Positions 1 to 9,945 of a DNA stretch of 64,000 nt are shown piece after piece. Numbering within the stretch: position 1 is the first letter of the stretch; the number at the start of each line of letters is the position of its first letter. A model generated the notes under the pieces. It was not told the DNA's origin. It saw only the letters and a program-made list of their open reading frames with translations, and did not search any database. This DNA is from Sphingomonas abaci (GTDB lineage: Bacteria > Pseudomonadota > Alphaproteobacteria > Sphingomonadales > Sphingomonadaceae). The stretch is from positions 248,001-312,000 of the forward strand of contig NZ_JACHNY010000001.1 in the NCBI RefSeq assembly GCF_014199625.1, in the 5' to 3' direction. Both the position numbers and the translations under genes were made by a program.

Positions 1-150
1 GCAGTCGCACCAGCGGCAGCCGACCTTCAGCACATGCACAATCCCGGAGATCACCCGACGGTCGTCTACCCGCCGCGCGCCAGGCTGGTTCTTGGGCAGA
101 TGCGGCTCGATCGCCGCCCACGCTTCATCCGACAACCAGTACAGCGCCAT
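1..150 (-). CDS. IS5-family transposase, N-terminal fragment (runs off the window)
   Basis: Read on the minus strand from ATG at 150, the frame encodes 50 residues and continues past base 1. It begins MALYWLSDEAWAAIEPHLPK and contains the RRVDDRRVISGIVHVLK region. This is the usual N-terminal DUF4096-like segment of IS5-family (IS427/IS1031-like) transposases, upstream of the DDE catalytic domain, which lies outside the window. Such elements often encode the transposase in two overlapping frames, so this may be OrfA only. Its presence fits the accessory character of the first 16 kb. Confidence 0.75.
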   Translation of the reverse strand, partial: MALYWLSDEAWAAIEPHLPKNQPGARRVDDRRVISGIVHVLKVGCRWCDC

Positions 151-226
151 GCCTCACTCCTCCTGATCCACCCGCCAGTGAGTCAGGAAAACCATCAACC
201 CTCATGATGCTGATTGGGTTTGGACC
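1..226 (-). mobile_element. Right-hand end of an IS5-family insertion sequence (partial)
   Basis: The window opens inside an insertion sequence. It holds the first 50 codons of a transposase on the minus strand, then about 75 non-coding bases ending near a GGGTTTGGACCCTAG segment (216-230) that looks like the terminal inverted repeat region. IS5-family elements often use CTAG-like targets, and CTAG occurs at 227-230, so the outer boundary is probably here. It cannot be fixed without the other end. A CCTAGAA/TTCTAGG dyad spans 226-251. The family call rests on the transposase N-terminus. Confidence 0.6.
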
Positions 227-230
227 CTAG

Positions 231-577
231 AACGCTCTCACCGTTTCTAGGTTTTGCGCATTTGCTCCGCTAGGTGCGACACCCATTGCAGCCCCACCAA
301 CAGGACAAAATGTGGGAAGGAGGCGACACTCTCTTGCCGTGGATCAAGGCTCAGGACGCCACCTGGGTCTATCCTGACCCGCAATGTGCGATGATCACGT
401 AGGTCGCGCTGGACGAGGGGGAGCGAGGGCTATGCCAAACCAGCTGACTTATGATCGATCGGCAGGTTCCATCACATGCGCGAGAGGCCCTTCCATCAAC
501 TCATCCTCTCTCAGCATCATAGAATGCGGCAAACCGCCACTTTGTAATTTTTTGAAGCTCACCGGAGATTGAAGCAG
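231..577. other. Non-coding stretch between the IS end and the first kinase gene
   Basis: I see no convincing gene here. A 62-codon frame at 384-572 has no ribosome-binding site, no recognisable domain and a composition unlike a protein, so it is not called. The stretch probably holds the promoter of the downstream kinase and possibly sequence disrupted by the IS insertion. A GGAG at 564-567 is the likely ribosome-binding site for a GTG start at 578. Confidence 0.5.
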
Positions 578-3031
578 GTGGTTGAGGTCGAAGAGCAAGC
601 CAGGCAGCTTGCCGCCATGTACGACGCATCGCCGATCGGCCTGGCGGTTCTCGACATGGAACTACGCTATGTCCGCATCAACGAGCAGCTTGCACAGCTG
701 AATGGGATACCCGCCTCCGCCCATATCGGTCGGTCGGTCACGGAGATGATCCCCGACCTCTCGGATCAGGCTCTGGCAGCATTCAACCGTGTCCTCGCTG
801 GCGAGGAACTCACCAATATCGAGCTTGTCGGCCCAACGCGCGCGCGTCCCGATCAGACGAGCGTCTGGCGGCAGAATTGGGTGCCAATGCGGGACGCGGC
901 CGGCTCAGTGATCGGGGTCGCCGTTTCCTGTGAGGATGTCAGCGAGCAGAGCCGAGCACAGAAGGCAGTCAAAGCGCTCAACCGGATCAACACCGCTCTT
1001 GCCGCGGAGCACGACCTTGAACGACTGGTTCAGATGGTCACCGATGCGGGGGTGGAACTGACAGGTGCCTCGGTGGGCGCATTCTTCCACAACGTGCTCG
1101 ACGAGAGCGGCGAACGCCTGCACCTCTTCACTCTCACTGGTGCCGATCGGGAAGTTTTTACAAAACTTGGGCGTCCGCGCGGCACCAAGGTTCTCGAGCC
1201 GCTATTTAGAAACGAAGTCATCCGCTCCGAGGACATCACAAAGGACTCTCGGTACGGGTTCAACGCCCCCTATGGCGGTATGCCACCCGGACACCCGGTC
1301 GTTACGAGCTATCTGGCCGTCCCCGTCGTTGCTCGCGACGGCAAAGTTCTAGGAGGGCTGCTGTTCGGCCATCCCAAGCCGGGATGCTTTTCACATCATC
1401 ATGAGGAACTCATTGGCAGCCTTGCGTCACAGGCTGCCGTGGCCATCGAGAATGCGCGCTTGCTGGCAGAGGTACAGGCAGCCAACGAGACGCTGGAGCG
1501 TCGCGTCACCGAAAGAACGGCAGAACGCGACCGTACATGGCAGCTATCTCGGGACCTGCTCATCACCGTCGATGCCAGTGGAATGCTTCACTCGGTCAGC
1601 CCGGCCTGGAAGACGGTGCTCGGACACCACCCTTCCGAGGTGGTCGGCCGGAGCTATCGCGACTTCGTTCATCCAGATGATATTGATCGAACCGAGGTTG
1701 CCTTGCTGGTTGCTACGAGCGGCGAGCCAGTGCCGGTTTTTGAGAACCGCTACATCGCAACCGACGGCTCGACCCGCTGGATCTCCTGGCTGACCTCGGT
1801 CGACGGAAGCCTGATCTACGGGTCCGGGCGTGACGTGACGGAGGCAAGAGCCAAGGACGAAATATTGCGCGCCACCGAGGAGGCACTCCGCCAGAGCCAG
1901 AAGATGGAGGCGATGGGGCAGCTGACAGGCGGCGTTGCACATGATTTCAACAATCTGCTGACACCCATCCTTGGTAGCCTCGACCTGATCCGTCGCAAGG
2001 TTCCCGACGACGATCGCAGTTCGCGTTTGCTCGATGGCGCGATCCAGTCCGCAGAACGGGCCCGCACGCTGGTCCAGCGGCTTCTCGCCTTCGCACGACG
2101 CCAGCCTTTACAGGCTGGCGCAGTGGATCTTGCGGCCATGGTTCGCGAGATCTCGGCCCTGCTTTTGACGACCCTCGGGCCCCGGGTGCAGCTCGTTATC
2201 GAAACCAAGGAGGATCTCCCCCCTGCCCTTGCTGATCGCAACCAGCTTGAGATGGCGCTCGTCAACCTTGCAGTGAACGCCCGTGACGCGATGCCGGGCG
2301 GCGGTCTGCTGAGGATCAACGTCAGTGACCGCCAGATCAATGAGGGCGATCCTCGCCTCAGCCCTGGAAGCTACGTCCATCTAGCTGTTACCGATACAGG
2401 TTTCGGCATGGACGCCGACACCTTGAGCAGGGCCATTGAACCATTCTTTTCGACCAAGGGCTTGGGACGAGGCAGCGGGTTGGGTCTGTCGATGGTTCAC
2501 GGACTCGCCAGTCAGCTCGGGGGCGCGTTCCAGCTGACAAGCAGCCCTGGTGCTGGAACGACCGCGGAGATGTGGTTGCCGATCAGCACGGTCACCGTGG
2601 TCGCCACGCCAGCAACGACATTCGACGCCGGTGCCGACATCGGCACCTCGGTAGGTCGTGTGCTCCTCGTCGACGATGAGGACGCGGTCAGGGCTGCTGC
2701 GGCACAGATGCTTGGTGATATCGGCTACGAGGTCATCGAGGCTGACAATGCCGATGCAGCACTGCGGTTGATTGCCGACGGATTGGTACCCGATCTTCTT
2801 GTGTCAGACCATCTGATGCCAGGGATGACCGGAACCGAGCTTGCCCGGCAGTTGCGTGCCCAGCTTCCTCAGGTCGGCGTACTGATCGTCTCAGGCTATG
2901 CCGACGTCGAGACGCTTTCCCCCGACCTCGCCCACCTTCCGAAGCCGTTCCGCCAAGCGGATCTCGAACAGGCGATTGCCGGTGCGAAGGTTCTCCCGCA
3001 CCAGCTTGTTCAGTTGGCTATACCATCATGA
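578..3031 (+). CDS. Hybrid histidine kinase, PAS-GAF-PAS-HisKA-HATPase-REC
   Basis: Sensor kinase of about 817 residues with no transmembrane segment, so probably cytoplasmic. In order it has a PAS domain (about 10-120), a GAF domain (about 135-295), a short coiled coil, a second PAS (about 325-430), a HisKA dimerisation domain with the phospho-acceptor in [11 protein letters not shown] (His at codon 1940-1942), an HATPase_c domain (N-box [12 protein letters not shown]-boxes DTGFGM and GRGSGLGL) and a C-terminal receiver with acidic pair DDED and acceptor Asp in VSDHLMPG (codon 2807-2809). GTG 578 is preferred because GGAG ends 10 bases upstream. TTG 569 is possible but would lie 1 base from it. 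The C-terminal half is closely similar to the next gene, so the two are tandem paralogues. The input signal is unknown; the GAF and PAS domains could bind a ligand or cofactor. No separate output regulator is adjacent. Confidence 0.85.
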   Translation: MVEVEEQARQLAAMYDASPIGLAVLDMELRYVRINEQLAQLNGIPASAHIGRSVTEMIPDLSDQALAAFNRVLAGEELTNIELVGPTRARPDQTSVWRQNWVPMRDAAGSVIGVAVSCEDVSEQSRAQKAVKALNRINTALAAEHDLERLVQMVTDAGVELTGASVGAFFHNVLDESGERLHLFTLTGADREVFTKLGRPRGTKVLEPLFRNEVIRSEDITKDSRYGFNAPYGGMPPGHPVVTSYLAVPVVARDGKVLGGLLFGHPKPGCFSHHHEELIGSLASQAAVAIENARLLAEVQAANETLERRVTERTAERDRTWQLSRDLLITVDASGMLHSVSPAWKTVLGHHPSEVVGRSYRDFVHPDDIDRTEVALLVATSGEPVPVFENRYIATDGSTRWISWLTSVDGSLIYGSGRDVTEARAKDEILRATEEALRQSQKMEAMGQLTGGVAHDFNNLLTPILGSLDLIRRKVPDDDRSSRLLDGAIQSAERARTLVQRLLAFARRQPLQAGAVDLAAMVREISALLLTTLGPRVQLVIETKEDLPPALADRNQLEMALVNLAVNARDAMPGGGLLRINVSDRQINEGDPRLSPGSYVHLAVTDTGFGMDADTLSRAIEPFFSTKGLGRGSGLGLSMVHGLASQLGGAFQLTSSPGAGTTAEMWLPISTVTVVATPATTFDAGADIGTSVGRVLLVDDEDAVRAAAAQMLGDIGYEVIEADNADAALRLIADGLVPDLLVSDHLMPGMTGTELARQLRAQLPQVGVLIVSGYADVETLSPDLAHLPKPFRQADLEQAIAGAKVLPHQLVQLAIPS

Positions 3032-3161
3032 CGGACAACGCACCCCGCCACCAGATCATTTGCGAATGAAAGTACAACAAGCAGACTTCTAAGCATTAGA
3101 CGGCAAGGCTTGATCGAAAAACATAGCCGCTCACGGCTCGAAAATTCAGGGGTGGATGCAG

Positions 3162-6100
3162 ATGACAATACGTGGCGGACCGTCCGGATTGCCGTCACGC
3201 CAAAATACCGGCGTGGTAGCAAGGCTGATGCAGAGCCATGACTGGTCGACGTCGCCTCTCGGAAAACCCGAAGACTGGCCGGAGCCACTACGCCTCGTCG
3301 TTGACCTGATGCTATCTTCTAAGTTCCCGATGTTTGTGGCGTGGGGGCGGGAACTTGGCTTCCTCTACAATGACGCCTATGCAGAAATTCTTGGTGACAA
3401 GCACCCGGCTGCCCTCGGAAGCCGCTTCGCAGATATCTGGGCGGAGATCTGGACCAACATCCAGCCCCTCGTCGAAACGGCTTTGCGCGGGGAGGCGTCG
3501 TACCGGCAGGATCTGCCGCTGCTGATGCATCGGCACGGCTACGACGAACAGACCTGGTTTACCTTCTCCTACTCTCCCGTGCGCGACCGATCCGGCACGG
3601 TGATGGGGATGTTTTGCGCATGCACAGAAACGACCGGCCGCGTTGTCGCCGAACGCGCGCTCGAAGAAAGCGAAGCCCGATTTCGCAACATGGCGGATCA
3701 TGCCCCCGTCATGATGTGGGTTACGGATTGCAGCGGATACTGCACTTACCTCAACCGGCGTTGGTACGATGTCACTGGGCAGAGCCCGGCTGAGGCTGAG
3801 GGGTTTGGATGGCTCGACGCGACGCATCCCGATGACAAACCAGAAGCCGAGGGTGTGTTTCGTGACGCCAATGCAGTCCGGTCGTCATTCCGGGTGGAAT
3901 ACCGATTAAGACAACACGACGGTACCTATCGCTGGGTGCTGGACGCGGCGTCACCCCGGTATGGGGACGATGGCGCCTATCTCGGCTACGTTGGATCGGT
4001 GATTGACATCAACGAACGGCGTGAGGACGAAGAGCGTCAGCGTAGCAGCGAGGCGACACTGCGTCGCTTTACCAACGCACTGCCCGGCTTCATCTGGTTC
4101 GCGCGGCCAAATGGCGAGCTCTACTACTTCAACGATCGCTGGTACGAATATACCGGACAGTCGCAGGATCAGGCGCTTCCCGACGGTTGGATCAATGCGC
4201 TTCATTCCGATGACGTGGCGCCCACCGCCGAACGCTGGGAACACGCTCGGACTAGCGGGACCACTTACGAGATCGAGGTCCGCTACCGTCGCCGCGATGG
4301 TGCGTACCGGTGGTATGTTGTGCGGGCCGAGCCGATCAGGGATGATGGTGACGCCATCACCAGCTGGGTCGGTAGCTCGATCGACATCCATGACCGGAAA
4401 GAGGCCGAGACCGCGTTACGTGCAAGCGAGGCGCAGTTCAGGCTGATGGCCGATACCGTGCCGCAGATTGTCTGGGTTACCGATGCGGAAGGCCGTGCCG
4501 AGTTCTTCAATCGTCAATGGACGGAGTACACCGGAACCTCATGTGATGGCGTGAAGGCGAGCGAAGTGGTTGCTCGTTGCGTCCATCCGGACGATGTCGC
4601 ATCGACCATGATCGCGTTCGAGAATGCCCTGCGCTTGGGCAACACCTTCCTGATCGAGCACCGCATTCGCTCACGATCGGGTGACTACCGATGGTTCCTC
4701 GGCAGAGCCGAGCCATATCGGGATCTGGAAACGGGGAAAATACAGCGCTGGTTTGGCGCATCGGTCGACATCCACGATCGAAAGCTCTCTGAAGCCGAGC
4801 TGCACGAGCTTAACAGCGAGCTCGCCGAACAGGTCGCGATCCGATCTGCGGAACGTGACCGGGTATGGACATTGTCGCAGGACTTGCTGGCGCGCGCGGA
4901 CTATGGCGGCGGTCTGTCTGCGGTCAGCCCTGCATGGACCCGCGTTCTAGGCTGGTCTGAACGCGATTTGCTGACCCGGGACTACATGGCGCTGGTGCAT
5001 CCGGAGGACGTCCCTACGTGCCGGGCGCAACTCGCCCGCATGGCTGGCACTGGGTTGCCCGTGCGTTTCGAAAGCCGGATTATGTCACGCGACGGCGAAT
5101 GGAAGCCATTCGAGTGGACTGTCGCTCCCGAACCGGACGGCTTGAACTTCATCACGGTCGGCCGTGATCTCGCTGACACCAAGGCCCGCCAAGCCGAACT
5201 GGAGATGGCGCAGGAGGCGCTAAGGCAAAGCCAGAAGATGGAAGCGATGGGCAGCCTCACGGGCGGCGTTGCCCATGACTTCAACAATCTTCTTACCCCA
5301 ATCATCGGCTCGCTCGACCTTCTCGTCCGCAAGAACATTGGGAGTGAACGGGAACGTCGACTGATCGACGGCGCCTTGCAGTCGGCAGAACGGGCAAAGA
5401 CGCTGGTCCAGCGTCTGCTTGCCTTCGCACGCCGCCAGCCGCTGCAAGCGGCGCCCGTTGATGTCAGCAGACTAGTATACGACATGACGCCCCTGATTGC
5501 TTCATCGGTGGGGCCGACTATCGATGTGCAGGCCGATGTGGCCGCAGACCTACCGCCCGCGGTAGCCGACCCGAACCAGCTCGAGATGGCGCTTCTCAAC
5601 CTGGCGGTGAACGCACGTGACGCAATGCCAGAAGGCGGTAAGCTGACGATCAGTGCCGAACGAACGAACGTGCGGGAGACGCACCCCTCGGGTCCGAAGC
5701 GTGGGCACTATGTTCGCCTGTGTGTCGCCGACACGGGTACAGGTATGGACGAAGAGACACTCCGGCGCTCGATCGAGCCGTTCTACTCGACCAAGGGGAT
5801 TGGCAAAGGGACAGGTCTCGGTTTGTCGATGGCGCATGGTCTTGCCGCGCAGCTTGGAGGAGCGCTCACGATCGAGAGCCAACCGGGAGAAGGCACAACG
5901 GTCATACTTTGGCTGCCCATCAGCGTCGCTCCCATCCTTGATGTGGGAGCGGCATCTGTCACGAGCCTTGACCGGTTTGCGCTCGGCAACGCGATCCTCG
6001 TCGACGACGATGACCTCGTGCGGATGAGCACGGCGCATATGCTCAGCGAAATGGGCTTCGACGTCCTCGAACTCGCCAGCGCCGAGGAGGCGTTGAACCG

Positions 6101-6338
6101 CCTGAGCGCTGGTTATCGGCCTACGATCCTCGTCACTGATCACCTCATGCCTGGATTGAGCGGCGCTGAACTCGCACAGCGCGTCCGCGATATCGCTCCT
6201 GAGCTCCCGGTTCTGATTATTTCGGGCTACGCTGAAGCTGAAGGCATTGCGCCCGATCTGCCGCGTCTGACTAAACCGTTCCGATCAGCCGATCTTTCCG
6301 CCAGCATCTCATCCATCCTACCAAACAGCACTACCTGA
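3162..6338 (+). CDS. Multi-PAS hybrid histidine kinase with C-terminal receiver
   Basis: Soluble kinase of about 1058 residues. It has five PAS-like modules in series (roughly 40-160, 165-285, 295-415, 420-545 and 560-670), several with the PAC signature around YRW. HisKA follows, with the acceptor His in [11 protein letters not shown] (codon 5274-5276), then HATPase_c ([25 protein letters not shown]) and a receiver with DDDD and acceptor Asp in VTDHLMPG (codon 6138-6140). ATG 3162 is chosen over ATG 3156 because AGGGG at 3148-3152 is 9 bases from it and only 3 from the other. The gene sits 130 bases after the paralogous kinase at 578. The kinase cores match almost motif for motif while the sensor halves differ, which suggests duplication followed by exchange of the sensory region. 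Ligands cannot be predicted. Confidence 0.85.
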   Translation: MTIRGGPSGLPSRQNTGVVARLMQSHDWSTSPLGKPEDWPEPLRLVVDLMLSSKFPMFVAWGRELGFLYNDAYAEILGDKHPAALGSRFADIWAEIWTNIQPLVETALRGEASYRQDLPLLMHRHGYDEQTWFTFSYSPVRDRSGTVMGMFCACTETTGRVVAERALEESEARFRNMADHAPVMMWVTDCSGYCTYLNRRWYDVTGQSPAEAEGFGWLDATHPDDKPEAEGVFRDANAVRSSFRVEYRLRQHDGTYRWVLDAASPRYGDDGAYLGYVGSVIDINERREDEERQRSSEATLRRFTNALPGFIWFARPNGELYYFNDRWYEYTGQSQDQALPDGWINALHSDDVAPTAERWEHARTSGTTYEIEVRYRRRDGAYRWYVVRAEPIRDDGDAITSWVGSSIDIHDRKEAETALRASEAQFRLMADTVPQIVWVTDAEGRAEFFNRQWTEYTGTSCDGVKASEVVARCVHPDDVASTMIAFENALRLGNTFLIEHRIRSRSGDYRWFLGRAEPYRDLETGKIQRWFGASVDIHDRKLSEAELHELNSELAEQVAIRSAERDRVWTLSQDLLARADYGGGLSAVSPAWTRVLGWSERDLLTRDYMALVHPEDVPTCRAQLARMAGTGLPVRFESRIMSRDGEWKPFEWTVAPEPDGLNFITVGRDLADTKARQAELEMAQEALRQSQKMEAMGSLTGGVAHDFNNLLTPIIGSLDLLVRKNIGSERERRLIDGALQSAERAKTLVQRLLAFARRQPLQAAPVDVSRLVYDMTPLIASSVGPTIDVQADVAADLPPAVADPNQLEMALLNLAVNARDAMPEGGKLTISAERTNVRETHPSGPKRGHYVRLCVADTGTGMDEETLRRSIEPFYSTKGIGKGTGLGLSMAHGLAAQLGGALTIESQPGEGTTVILWLPISVAPILDVGAASVTSLDRFALGNAILVDDDDLVRMSTAHMLSEMGFDVLELASAEEALNRLSAGYRPTILVTDHLMPGLSGAELAQRVRDIAPELPVLIISGYAEAEGIAPDLPRLTKPFRSADLSASISSILPNSTT

Positions 6339-6580
6339 TGAGCAGGGACCCATGTCGGACACTCACGTCCTTTCCCCTCTTCCATTTCCAACTTCAGCCG
6401 TCCTTTTACCTCCGCGCTGTGCTCGGGCCCGATATACGAATTGGGGATGTGATTAGCGCAACGTGACTGCAATGGACGAAGCTCAATGCTTATAGTCGGA
6501 GGTGCGGTCGGTGCGGCTAGGCCGGATAAAGTGACCTTACCGCAGTTTACAGAATATCTAAAATATCGCATAAACTCGCT

Positions 6581-7765
6581 ATGGACCCGCGTCGCAATCC
6601 ATTCGCCCCTGGTGCTGGCACACCGCCGCCCGAACTCGCCGGGCGTGAGCCGCTCCTCGAGCGTACTCTCATTGCACTGGACCGCATCCGTGCTGGTCGT
6701 CCGGCACGCTCAACCATTTTCTACGGCCTTCGTGGAGTGGGCAAGACGGTCCTGCTGGGAGCGGTGCGTGAAGCGGTAGAGGCTGAGCGAATGCTTGCCG
6801 TGACAATCGAGGCACCGGAGAACCGTTCGCTACCAGCGCTGATCGCCCCCTCGCTGCGCGCGGGGCTGCTGCGGCTCGATCGAACTGCGCGTGCCGGTGC
6901 AGGCGTGAAGCATGCGTTGCGCGCACTGGCCGGCTTTGCCAAGCTCAAGCTCAAATATGACGATTTCGAAATCGCCCTTGATCTGGAGCCGGAACCCGGT
7001 CTCGCGGACTCGGGCGATCTCGATCTGGACCTAGCGGATCTGATGGTCGCGGTTGGCGAAGCGGCGCGCGAACGAGAAACCGCAGTCGTCCTGATGATCG
7101 ACGAATTGCAATATGTTGCCGAGGAGCAGCTTGCAGCTCTGATCAGCGCCTTGCACCGGGCAAACCAACTCCGGTTGCCGGTGACCTTGGTTGGTGCCGG
7201 CTTGCCGCAGCTGTTGGGTCAGATGGGCCGCGCGAAATCCTATGCCGAACGCCTCTTTGAGTTCGTCAGCCTCGGGCCCCTTGATGAAGCCGCAGCGGCA
7301 GCCGCCATCCGTGTTCCCGTCGAGCGGGAGGAAGAGGCAATCACACCCGAAGCAGTGACGGCCATTGTGGGAGATACGCAAGGTTATCCCTATTTCTTGC
7401 AGGAATGGGGTAAGCATAGCTGGGAGGTTGCCGACGCATCGCCGATCACGGCAGCTGATGTCGATATGGCTCGCGCGGCCGCGCTTGCTGAGCTGGACGC
7501 CAGCTTCTTTCGCGTGCGCTTCGATCGGCTGACACCCGCCGAAAAACGGTATCTGCGGGCTATGGCAGCGCTTGGCCCTGGACCGCATCGTTCCGGCGAT
7601 GTCGCCGATCAGCTGAAGGTCAAGGTCTCCTCGGTGGCGCCGACCCGAAACAGCCTGATCGCTAAGGGCATGCTCTTCAGCCCTGCGCATGGCGACACCG
7701 CCTTCACGGTTCCGTTGTTCGATCAATTCATGCAACGAGTGATGCCTGATACTCAGAAAGATTGA
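6581..7765 (+). CDS. AAA-type ATP-binding protein with C-terminal winged-helix region
   Basis: P-loop ATPase of 394 residues. Walker A is GLRGVGKT (49-56) and Walker B is VVLMIDELQ with Asp174-Glu175; a sensor-like segment LVGAGLPQLLG follows. The last 90 residues (PAEKRYLRAMAALG, then VSSVAPTRNSLIAKGML) resemble a winged helix-turn-helix. The layout matches AAA_16/Orc1-Cdc6-like 'ATP-binding proteins' common on bacterial chromosomes and mobile elements, whose function is mostly undefined. ATG 6581 follows an AT-rich stretch and has no clear ribosome-binding site, so a leaderless transcript is possible. It stands alone between the kinases and a convergent SDR gene. A DNA-binding regulatory role is inference. 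Confidence 0.7.
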   Translation: MDPRRNPFAPGAGTPPPELAGREPLLERTLIALDRIRAGRPARSTIFYGLRGVGKTVLLGAVREAVEAERMLAVTIEAPENRSLPALIAPSLRAGLLRLDRTARAGAGVKHALRALAGFAKLKLKYDDFEIALDLEPEPGLADSGDLDLDLADLMVAVGEAARERETAVVLMIDELQYVAEEQLAALISALHRANQLRLPVTLVGAGLPQLLGQMGRAKSYAERLFEFVSLGPLDEAAAAAAIRVPVEREEEAITPEAVTAIVGDTQGYPYFLQEWGKHSWEVADASPITAADVDMARAAALAELDASFFRVRFDRLTPAEKRYLRAMAALGPGPHRSGDVADQLKVKVSSVAPTRNSLIAKGMLFSPAHGDTAFTVPLFDQFMQRVMPDTQKD

Positions 7766-7895
7766 CGGCGACGGACAACGCCAAGTCAACCACATTGCCG
7801 GCCAGACCCAAAAACCGTCATCCAAGTGCCTCTGGAGGACAGCCAAAAGCAGACGCTGGTTCATTCGCATGAACAAGCGCCCGGCCACGGCGCGG

Positions 7896-8624
7896 CTACC
7901 AGGCGACCACGCCCGCGTCGTCATAGAAACTACCCGTCGGGCCATCATCAGCCAGCGTGGCAAGCCGGACAGCGATTGCGGCGCCCTGCTCCGGGGTGCG
8001 AGGGCCGCTGTGCTGGTTCAGGTCGGTTGCCGTGTAGCCCGGACAGCCGGCATTCACCTTGAAGCCGAGGGGCGCCAACTCCTTGGCAAACGCCACCGTC
8101 ACGGCGTTCAGAGCCGACTTCGAGCTGTTGTAGCCGAGTAGGTTAGCCTCGTACGCCATCGGTGCCTCGAAGTCCGACGCCCATGCCAGCGAGCCCAAGC
8201 TGCTGGACATCATGACAATCCGCGGAGCGTCGGAGGCTTTCAACAACGGCAGGAAAGCCTGTGTCGTTCTTATCGCGCCAAACACGTTCACCTCGTAGAT
8301 CGCGCGCACGTCCGAGACCCGGTCCTCTGTCGGCGCCACCCAACCCGTCGATATCCCGGCATTGTTGACGAGCGCATCCAGCTTGCCCGCTTCAGCTTTC
8401 AGCGCTTTCGCGGCCGCTGCGACGCTGGCATCGTCTGCGACGTCGATCAGCAGCAAGCGGACATCAAGACCCTCTTGACGAAGCGCGCCTGCCGCCGCGT
8501 GGCCCCGCTGTTCGTCGCGGCTACCCAGCCAGACCGCGTAACCAAGCTTGCCGAGCCCTCGAGCGATCTCCAGTCCGATACCCTTGTTCGCTCCCGTCAC
8601 CAGGGCGTTTCGCTTGTCCGTCAT
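7896..8624 (-). CDS. Short-chain dehydrogenase/reductase (SDR)
   Basis: Classical SDR of 242 residues. The Rossmann cofactor motif TGANKGIG is near the N-terminus, NNAG near residue 88, a catalytic Ser in the MMSSSLGSLAW region, and the YNSSK catalytic Tyr/Lys pair near residue 165. The residues after beta-2 (GSRDEQRG) suggest NADP(H) preference. ATG 8624 is chosen over ATG 8630 because GGAGG lies 7 bases before it and only 1 base from the other. The gene is divergent from an AraC regulator 129 bases away, a common arrangement in which the regulator controls the reductase. The substrate cannot be read from the sequence. Confidence 0.85.
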   Translation of the reverse strand: MTDKRNALVTGANKGIGLEIARGLGKLGYAVWLGSRDEQRGHAAAGALRQEGLDVRLLLIDVADDASVAAAAKALKAEAGKLDALVNNAGISTGWVAPTEDRVSDVRAIYEVNVFGAIRTTQAFLPLLKASDAPRIVMMSSSLGSLAWASDFEAPMAYEANLLGYNSSKSALNAVTVAFAKELAPLGFKVNAGCPGYTATDLNQHSGPRTPEQGAAIAVRLATLADDGPTGSFYDDAGVVAW

Positions 8625-8753
8625 ACGCATTCCTCCAGAAGATGCTCCTCAGATGGGATGCGCCTGACGTCCGACATGCGCGATCGGCGCGAGAACTTGC
8701 CTGATCCGATCAGTCACCTTGTCTTCGACGCCGGAGCGGCTCACGTTGGTGGC
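8625..8753. promoter_or_regulatory. Divergent intergenic region between SDR and AraC genes
   Basis: These 129 bases separate two divergent start codons and should contain both promoters and any AraC-type operator. GGAGG at about 8632-8636 (minus strand) is the SDR ribosome-binding site. A fully open plus-strand frame runs through the region into the AraC gene, so a longer AraC N-terminus cannot be ruled out. No clear -35/-10 pair stands out. Confidence 0.4.
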
Positions 8754-9650
8754 ATGGACGAGATGTTAGCCAGCTTGTGTACCATCGTGGATCGGCATGC
8801 TTCCGGTCGCTACCAGCCCAGCGCCCTACCGCGCGTCGCACTCTACAAGGACGGCGCCGCGCCGCAGCCGGTTTCGGGCGTCTACCAGCCGATGATGGCG
8901 CTGATCATCAGCGGCGCCAAGGAAATCGCGATAGGCGACCGACGCCTTCGCTATGACCCAGCGAGCTACTTCATCGCTACCGTCGAACTGCCAGCCTCGG
9001 GCTGCGTCAAACTGGATTTGCCGGACGAACGCTATCTCGCCGTCAGCCTCGACCTTGACAGCGAGCGACTGGCTTCGGTGCTGACGGAGGTCGAGGTGGA
9101 GCCAGCCGCACCCGAGCCTGCCTTTGCCGTCAATCCAGTCACCCCCGATCTGCTCGATGCCTGGCTGCGCCTTCTTCGCCTGCTGGACACACCGCAGGAT
9201 ATTGCCGCGCTGGCACCCCTTTACGAGCGCGAGATCCTCTATCGATTAGTGCAAGGGCCCCAAGGATCGATCGTGCGTCAGATCGCACGTGCAGACAGCC
9301 GCCTCTCACAGGTGCGCCGCGCGGTCGCGATGATCCGCGATCGCTTCGATCAGCGGATCCGCAGCGAGTCACTGGCGCAGGAGGCCGGCATGAGCACCGC
9401 TTCCTTCCATCGTCATTTCCGCACAGCCACCGCGATGAGCCCACTACAGTACCAGAAGAGCCTGCGGCTTCAGGAAGCTCGCCGGCTGATCGTTGCAGGT
9501 CGAGATGTCGCCGCAGCAGGCTATGCTGTAGGCTACGAAAGCGCATCGCAATTCAGTCGAGAATATGCCCGGCTGTTCGGCCTGCCTCCCTCGCGTGACG
9601 TCAAGGAACGGATGCCGAGCATCACTGGCGATAATGCACGAGCGGCCTGA
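8754..9650 (+). CDS. AraC-family transcriptional regulator
   Basis: Regulator of 298 residues when started at ATG 8754 (MDEMLASLCTIVDRH). The N-terminal 170 residues match the AraC_N cupin-type ligand domain (YQPMMALIISGAKEIAIGD). The C-terminal 100 residues hold two helix-turn-helix motifs (ESLAQEAGMSTASFHRHFR and AAAGYAVGYESASQFSREY). The family usually measures about 300 residues and begins with this segment, so upstream in-frame codons back to 8475 are treated as non-coding; they overlap the SDR gene antisense. It probably regulates the divergent SDR. The effector is unknown. Confidence 0.8.
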   Translation: MDEMLASLCTIVDRHASGRYQPSALPRVALYKDGAAPQPVSGVYQPMMALIISGAKEIAIGDRRLRYDPASYFIATVELPASGCVKLDLPDERYLAVSLDLDSERLASVLTEVEVEPAAPEPAFAVNPVTPDLLDAWLRLLRLLDTPQDIAALAPLYEREILYRLVQGPQGSIVRQIARADSRLSQVRRAVAMIRDRFDQRIRSESLAQEAGMSTASFHRHFRTATAMSPLQYQKSLRLQEARRLIVAGRDVAAAGYAVGYESASQFSREYARLFGLPPSRDVKERMPSITGDNARAA

Positions 9651-9945
9651 TCGGTGAGACCCAGAAGCCGACGTTTGGCGCGGCTTTGCCGCTTCCGACA
9701 ACCGGACGTTCATTCATATGGAGTGATCCAGCAACGGTGTCATGAGCGCCGCCTAGAGGCTTTTGCGGCTGTGCCAAGGGCAGCGGCTATTTGGAGGTGT
9801 TCGGCTCATGGCCGCTGCCGACCGCCTGAAGGCTCCCGCGATCGGCATACGTGGCTGAGAACGGTCCAAATTGCAGCTTGCCGCCGGACAATCTTAGCTG
9901 GCGGTTAACACTGATCGGGCATGTAGCGCTGAACGTGGAGTGCCT

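Noticed and set aside
384..572. 62-codon plus-strand frame upstream of the first kinase
   Set aside because: No ribosome-binding site, no domain, composition not protein-like, and it overlaps the probable start region of the kinase.
8475..8753. 93-codon N-terminal extension of the AraC regulator
   Set aside because: It would overlap the SDR gene and its promoter and exceeds the normal family length of about 300 residues.
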